Of a stretch of DNA of 10,387 bases, positions 7,343 through 10,387 are shown in pieces. The notes beneath the pieces were generated by a model, which saw nothing but the letters and a program-made list of their open reading frames with translations, made no database searches and was not told the DNA's origin. The position numbers and the translations under genes were made by a program. The first letter of the stretch is position 1. The number at the start of each line of letters is the position of its first letter. Source of the stretch: Desulfobacterales bacterium (lineage in GTDB: Bacteria; Desulfobacterota; Desulfobacteria; Desulfobacterales; C00003106). The stretch spans positions 1 through 10,387 of the forward strand of contig JAUWMN010000027.1 in assembly GCA_030613165.1 (NCBI GenBank). The letters are read 5' to 3'.

Positions 7343-8962
7343 ATGGTCAAACGAATAATAGTTTTTTCCCTCTTGCTTTGGAGCCTCCCTTGCCTCCTTT
7401 CCGCGAAAGAGATGGTTCATGTAGCCATCCTACCTTTTGAGGTTCACGCGCCGGAACAAATCGATTTTTTCAGGAACAACCTTCCGGAATTGCTCGAAAA
7501 ACAGCTTTTAAAAGAAGGGATTTCAGTGACCTTGGCGGAGGAAGAGGATATCTCCGGTGACGACCAATTGCGTTCTTTTGGGGAAAAACTAAGAGCTGAC
7601 TTTGTAATAACCGGCAGCTTTAATCGGATCGGCAACCGGTTCAGCCTTGATATTAAGGCAATACCCTCCAGCACTATGAGATTATCTCACCATTTTTACG
7701 TAGAAGGAGGGGGGCTGGAAAATCTCCTTGATCGGGTACAAGAGTTGGCTAAGCAGATCAGCAACAAGATATTTGAGAGAAAGAAGATCGTGCGAATCAC
7801 CATTGTCGGGAATAAGCGAATAGAATCAGAGGCTATTAAAAGGTTACTCAAGGCAAAAGAAGGGGAGCTATTTTCTAAAAAAAAATTGAGCGCCGATCTA
7901 AAGCGAGTCTATAACATGGGGTACTTTGATGATATTCGGGTTGAGGCCGTGGATGTTCCTGGCGGCAAAGAAGTAATCTTTACTGTCAAAGAAAAACCGA
8001 CTATCAGTGATATAAGTATAAAAGGGAATATAGCGCTTACTGATGACAAGATCAAGGAAGTGCTTGATATCAAAACAGGTTCTATCCTGAACATTCATAA
8101 TGTGTACAACAACATAGAGATGATCAAGGGTCTTTACAAGGAAAAAGGATATCACAATGTCCGAGTGACCTTTAATACCGAATCCCTTAAGGCGGATAGG
8201 GCTAACCTTGTTTTCACTATAGAGGAAGGGGAAAAGGCATTAATAAAAGAGATTATCTTTGAAGGAAACGACGCCTACAGCAGTGATCACCTGCAAGGGT
8301 TAATGAAGACTTCAGAGAAGGGGTTCTTTTCATGGTTGACATCTTCAGGAGAACTTAATCAGGAAGTATTAGACCAGGACATTACAAAAATAGCCGCCTA
8401 TTACCATAACAACGGCTATATTCAGGCCAAAGTCGCCGAACCCCATATTACATTTGCAGATGACTATATATACATAAAGATTAAGATAGAAGAAGGCCCT
8501 AAGTTCGGTATAGGCAATGTAACCGTGGAAGGGGATCTTATCAAACCTGAAGACGAGTTATTGAGTCTTATAGCGATTAATAAAGAAAAGATATATAATC
8601 GAGAAGTGATCAGAAAAGATATCTTAACCCTTCTGGACGTCTATTCAGATGCCGGGTATGCTTACGCGGATGTCGTGCCGCGTATTAATGAAGACCCGGC
8701 AAGGCAAGAGGTGGATATTGCGTATACTATCACTCAGGGAAAACCCGTCTATTTTGAAAAGATCATTATTACCGGCAATACAAAAACCCGTGACAAGGTA
8801 ATTCGCCGCGAACTCAAAATTTACGAACAAGAACTTTTCAGCGGGAAACGGTTAAAGCAAGGGAGCCGAAATCTATACCGCCTCGATTACTTCGAAGACA
8901 TAAAGGTGAACACGTCCAAGGGAAGCAGCGATGGCAAAATGAATCTGCACATCGACGTATAG
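7343..8962 (+). CDS. bamA: BamA, periplasmic POTRA part, ending at an in-frame TAG
   Basis: This is the N-terminal 539 residues of the outer-membrane protein insertase BamA (Omp85 family). The frame opens at TTG 7325, but AAGG at 7333-7336 is 6 bases before ATG 7343, which starts a good signal peptide (residues 1-21, cleavage after L-S-A). Residues about 24-146 form an extra domain ('VAILPF', 'ADFVITGSF', 'IGNRFSLDIKAI') that looks like a TolB-N/FlgO-like fold and is absent from E. coli BamA. Five POTRA repeats follow at about 149-217, 218-300, 300-387, 388-470 and 471-539. Each has the beta-'GN'-alpha pattern, and the first and last carry 'YFDDIRV' or 'YFEDIKV'. The frame then meets TAG at 8960-8962, precisely before the barrel. 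Without the downstream part this would be a soluble periplasmic POTRA protein, not an insertase. Confidence 0.9.
   Translation: MVKRIIVFSLLLWSLPCLLSAKEMVHVAILPFEVHAPEQIDFFRNNLPELLEKQLLKEGISVTLAEEEDISGDDQLRSFGEKLRADFVITGSFNRIGNRFSLDIKAIPSSTMRLSHHFYVEGGGLENLLDRVQELAKQISNKIFERKKIVRITIVGNKRIESEAIKRLLKAKEGELFSKKKLSADLKRVYNMGYFDDIRVEAVDVPGGKEVIFTVKEKPTISDISIKGNIALTDDKIKEVLDIKTGSILNIHNVYNNIEMIKGLYKEKGYHNVRVTFNTESLKADRANLVFTIEEGEKALIKEIIFEGNDAYSSDHLQGLMKTSEKGFFSWLTSSGELNQEVLDQDITKIAAYYHNNGYIQAKVAEPHITFADDYIYIKIKIEEGPKFGIGNVTVEGDLIKPEDELLSLIAINKEKIYNREVIRKDILTLLDVYSDAGYAYADVVPRINEDPARQEVDIAYTITQGKPVYFEKIIITGNTKTRDKVIRRELKIYEQELFSGKRLKQGSRNLYRLDYFEDIKVNTSKGSSDGKMNLHIDV
8960..8962 (+). other. In-frame amber codon at the POTRA5/beta-barrel junction of bamA
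   Basis: The codons before are 'N L H I D V' and after are 'E K P T G A F S F G G G Y S S V D', the standard start of the BamA barrel. The TAG therefore replaces one residue (position 540), in a spot where homologues usually carry Glu, Lys or similar. A single base change from GAG, AAG or CAG would produce it. TAG also ends lysS and the bamA barrel, so it is not generally reassigned in this genome. A 7-bp hairpin with one G-U pair (8977-8983 with 8990-8996) starts 14 bases after the stop; its meaning is unclear. Confidence 0.9.
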
Positions 8963-9958
8963 GAAAAACCGACAGGCGCCTTCAGTTTTGGAGGCGGTTA
9001 TAGTTCCGTTGACCATGCATTCGTAATGACGTCCATCTCCCAGAGGAATCTATTCGGCCGCGGTCAATCGCTGACATTAAAAGCATCAACCGGAAAACGC
9101 ACTACACTTTTTAACCTCAGTTTCACAGAACCGTGGCTCTTTGATACCCCCCTGTCCGCCGGCTTTGACCTCTATAATCAAGAGAGAGATTACGATACCT
9201 ATGATAAAAAAAGTGTGGGAGGGAGGCTGCGTCTGGGATATCGAATCGCTGATTACACCAGGACCTCCTTCTATTACGGCTATGAGAATGCCGATATTCG
9301 CGATGTGGACAATGATGCAGCACAGGTTATTAAAGACATGGAGGGGGAATTCATATCCAGCAGCATAACAGGCATTGTGAAAAGAGATTCGCGGGACCGG
9401 ATGTTTAATCCAACCGAAGGGTCAGACAACAGACTCTCTGTTGAATGGGCGGGAGGTCCGTTTGGAGGTGATATAGCGTTTACAAAGTACGTGGGAGAGT
9501 CCGGCTGGTATTTCCCTCTTTTTTGGAATACTGTAGGGATGTTGCACGGCAAAGCCGGATTCGTTACAGAGAACCGCGGAGGGATACTCCCTGTATACGA
9601 ACGGTTTTTCCTCGGCGGAATGAACTCTGTCAGGGGATTTGACTGGAGAGATGTCGGCCCGGAAGATCCTGCAACCGGAGACAAGATCGGCGGAGACAAG
9701 ATGATACAATTTAACGTGGAATTTTTATTCCCGCTGATAAAGGACGCCGGTTTGATGGGATTATTGTTCTTCGACGCCGGGCAAGCGTATGATAACGGCG
9801 AAGACATTAACTTAAGCGATGTCCGGGAAAGTATCGGCTACGGGATCAGATGGTATTCACCCTTGGGACCGATGCGGCTGGAATATGGCTATATACTCGA
9901 TCGCAAATCCGGCGAAAATAAAGGTCGCTGGGAATTTGCCATTGGAACGGCATTTTAG
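8963..9958 (+). CDS. bamA: BamA, outer-membrane beta-barrel part, in frame after the TAG
   Basis: The same frame as the POTRA part continues for 331 codons. It begins with 'EKPTGAFSFGGGYSSVD' and 'SISQRNLFGRGQ', the conserved entry into the 16-strand barrel. It contains 'VKRDSRDRMFNPTEG' and the loop 6 motif VRGF (residues 763-766 of the whole protein). It ends with the beta-signal 'FAIGTAF' and a C-terminal Phe, then TAG. Read through, the whole protein would be 871 residues. The first Met is at 9026, inside the barrel. The only purine-rich site upstream (GGAGG at 8990-8994) is about 31 bases away, and no signal peptide is present. This part could therefore not be exported on its own. There are no frameshifts or other stops, so the barrel has not decayed. 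Confidence 0.9.
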   Translation, partial: EKPTGAFSFGGGYSSVDHAFVMTSISQRNLFGRGQSLTLKASTGKRTTLFNLSFTEPWLFDTPLSAGFDLYNQERDYDTYDKKSVGGRLRLGYRIADYTRTSFYYGYENADIRDVDNDAAQVIKDMEGEFISSSITGIVKRDSRDRMFNPTEGSDNRLSVEWAGGPFGGDIAFTKYVGESGWYFPLFWNTVGMLHGKAGFVTENRGGILPVYERFFLGGMNSVRGFDWRDVGPEDPATGDKIGGDKMIQFNVEFLFPLIKDAGLMGLLFFDAGQAYDNGEDINLSDVRESIGYGIRWYSPLGPMRLEYGYILDRKSGENKGRWEFAIGTAF

Positions 9959-9976
9959 ATGATGTCAGTTGACTGT

Positions 9977-9992
9977 TGTCCGTCAACGGACA
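9977..9992. terminator. Small hairpin after bamA, possible weak terminator
   Basis: TGTCCG at 9977-9982 pairs perfectly with CGGACA at 9987-9992 around a TCAA loop, 18 bases after the bamA stop. No T run follows, so intrinsic termination here is doubtful. Confidence 0.25.
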
Positions 9993-10003
9993 CCCCCGAT
10001 TGT

Positions 10004-10030
10004 TTGACAACAATAATATATTCGTATAAC
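10004..10030 (+). promoter_or_regulatory. Candidate sigma-70 promoter for the Skp/OmpH-like gene
   Basis: A perfect -35 box TTGACA (10004-10009) is followed after 15 bases by TATAAC (10025-10030; five of six to consensus). The spacer is shorter than the usual 16-18. Transcription would start around 10037 and run straight through the 10040-10160 inverted repeat, giving a structured leader of about 147 bases before the ATG at 10184. Part of the motif lies in a direct near-repeat (AACAATAAT at 10009-10017 and 10028-10036, followed by similar bases), so it could be fortuitous. Confidence 0.4.
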
Positions 10031-10039
10031 AATAATGAT

Positions 10040-10160
10040 TTCGTAAAAAGTCCCCCTTTCTGTCACTCCCGCGAAGGCGGGAGTCCAGAACAAGCTGATA
10101 TTACTGGCTTCCCGCTTTCGCGGGAATGACGGCAAAGGGTGTCCGGCGACTTTTTACGAA
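10040..10160. repeat. 121-bp inverted-repeat element with two GC-rich dRS3-like hairpins
   Basis: The ends form a perfect 13-bp inverted repeat: TTCGTAAAAAGTC at 10040-10052 and its complement at 10148-10160. Inside lie two hairpins that are also roughly inverted copies of each other: ACTCCCGC (10065-10072) with GCGGGAGT (10077-10084), and TTCCCGC (10109-10115) with GCGGGAA (10120-10126). Each fits, with one or two changes, the pattern ATTCCC-N8-GGGAAT known as dRS3 in Neisseria. The 'TCATTCCCGCGAAAGCGGGAA' type is, from memory, widespread in other Proteobacteria. No protein is encoded. Confidence 0.8.
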
Positions 10161-10183
10161 TCCATCAACATTAGGAGGTATCC

Positions 10184-10387
10184 ATGAATACTATTTTTAA
10201 GTCCTTTTTTATTGTAACAATTTTCCTGTTTGGATGTTGTAACATATCGTATGGCGCCAATGTGGCCAAAATAGGGACAAGCGACTTTCAAAAAACTATA
10301 GAACAGTCTGATATAGGGCAGGCCTCTACAAAAAAGATCAAGGAGCGTGGCAAGGAGAGGACAAAGGCCCTGAAAGAAAAGGACCCC
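10184..10387 (+). CDS. Skp/OmpH-family periplasmic chaperone, N-terminal part (3' end outside window)
   Basis: Only the first 68 codons are in the window. TAGGAGGT (10172-10179) is a near-ideal ribosome site 4 bases before the ATG. Residues 1 to about 25 form a signal sequence, with a hydrophobic run then 'GCCNISYGA'. The mature part begins with 'VAKIGTSDFQKTIEQSDIGQ', which fits the first strand and helix of Skp/OmpH ('VG.VDFQK....S..G'). It then turns into the strongly charged, Lys/Glu-rich helix (from about residue 45) that forms the tentacle coiled coil of these chaperones. Skp holds unfolded outer-membrane proteins on the way to BamA, and the position directly after bamA is the classic one. 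'LFGC' before Cys18 is a poor lipobox, so a lipoprotein form is possible but not favoured. Confidence 0.82.
   Translation, partial: MNTIFKSFFIVTIFLFGCCNISYGANVAKIGTSDFQKTIEQSDIGQASTKKIKERGKERTKALKEKDP

Noticed and set aside
9280..9807. 175-residue antisense ORF opposite the BamA barrel
   Set aside because: It is a shadow of the strongly conserved barrel frame, with no ribosome site and a low-complexity Ser/Pro/Asn-rich product.
7343..9958. General reassignment of TAG to an amino acid in this organism
   Set aside because: TAG ends lysS and the bamA barrel at the expected family ends, so it works as a stop here. Only site-specific readthrough at 8960 remains possible.
9959..10129. An open frame continues after the bamA terminal TAG
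   Set aside because: The barrel ends in its beta-signal with C-terminal Phe, so nothing should follow. The extension runs through a hairpin and a repeat.

Overview
This window comes from a Gram-negative bacterium. LolC, LolD, BamA and a Skp/OmpH-like chaperone all serve an outer membrane. The order lysS-lolC-lolD-bamA-ompH is one I associate with Desulfobacterota (former Deltaproteobacteria). That placement is inference from gene order and protein character, not from a database search. Every gene lies on the + strand.

Layout. (1) 1-429: the 3' end of a GH57-type alpha-amylase/4-alpha-glucanotransferase. (2) 430-794: a gene-free stretch almost filled by a 213-bp palindromic repeat element. 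(3) 795-3605: a zinc-type (possibly manganese) ABC uptake operon, znuA-znuC-znuB. znuC overlaps znuA, but znuC and znuB are separated by a second, related 184-bp palindromic element. (4) 3665-5146: class II lysyl-tRNA synthetase. (5) 5295-7254: lolC and lolD, overlapping by 8 bases, which form the lipoprotein-releasing ABC transporter of the inner membrane. (6) 7343-9958: bamA, the outer-membrane protein insertase. (7) 10184 to the window end: the start of a Skp/OmpH-family periplasmic chaperone.

The genes of the second half work together in envelope assembly. LolCD releases lipoproteins from the inner membrane, Skp holds unfolded outer-membrane proteins in the periplasm, and BamA inserts them.

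Two things stand out. First, bamA carries a single in-frame TAG at 8960-8962, exactly at the junction of the last POTRA domain and the beta-barrel. The reading frame continues intact for another 331 codons to a normal barrel end and beta-signal. The barrel part has no signal peptide and no ribosome site of its own, so the stop is a sequencing error, a recent mutation, or is read through. Second, nearly every non-overlapping gene junction holds a different inverted-repeat structure: 509-721, 2522-2705, 5140-5281, 7236-7327 and 10040-10160. Two of these supply the stop codon of the gene before them (lysS and lolD).
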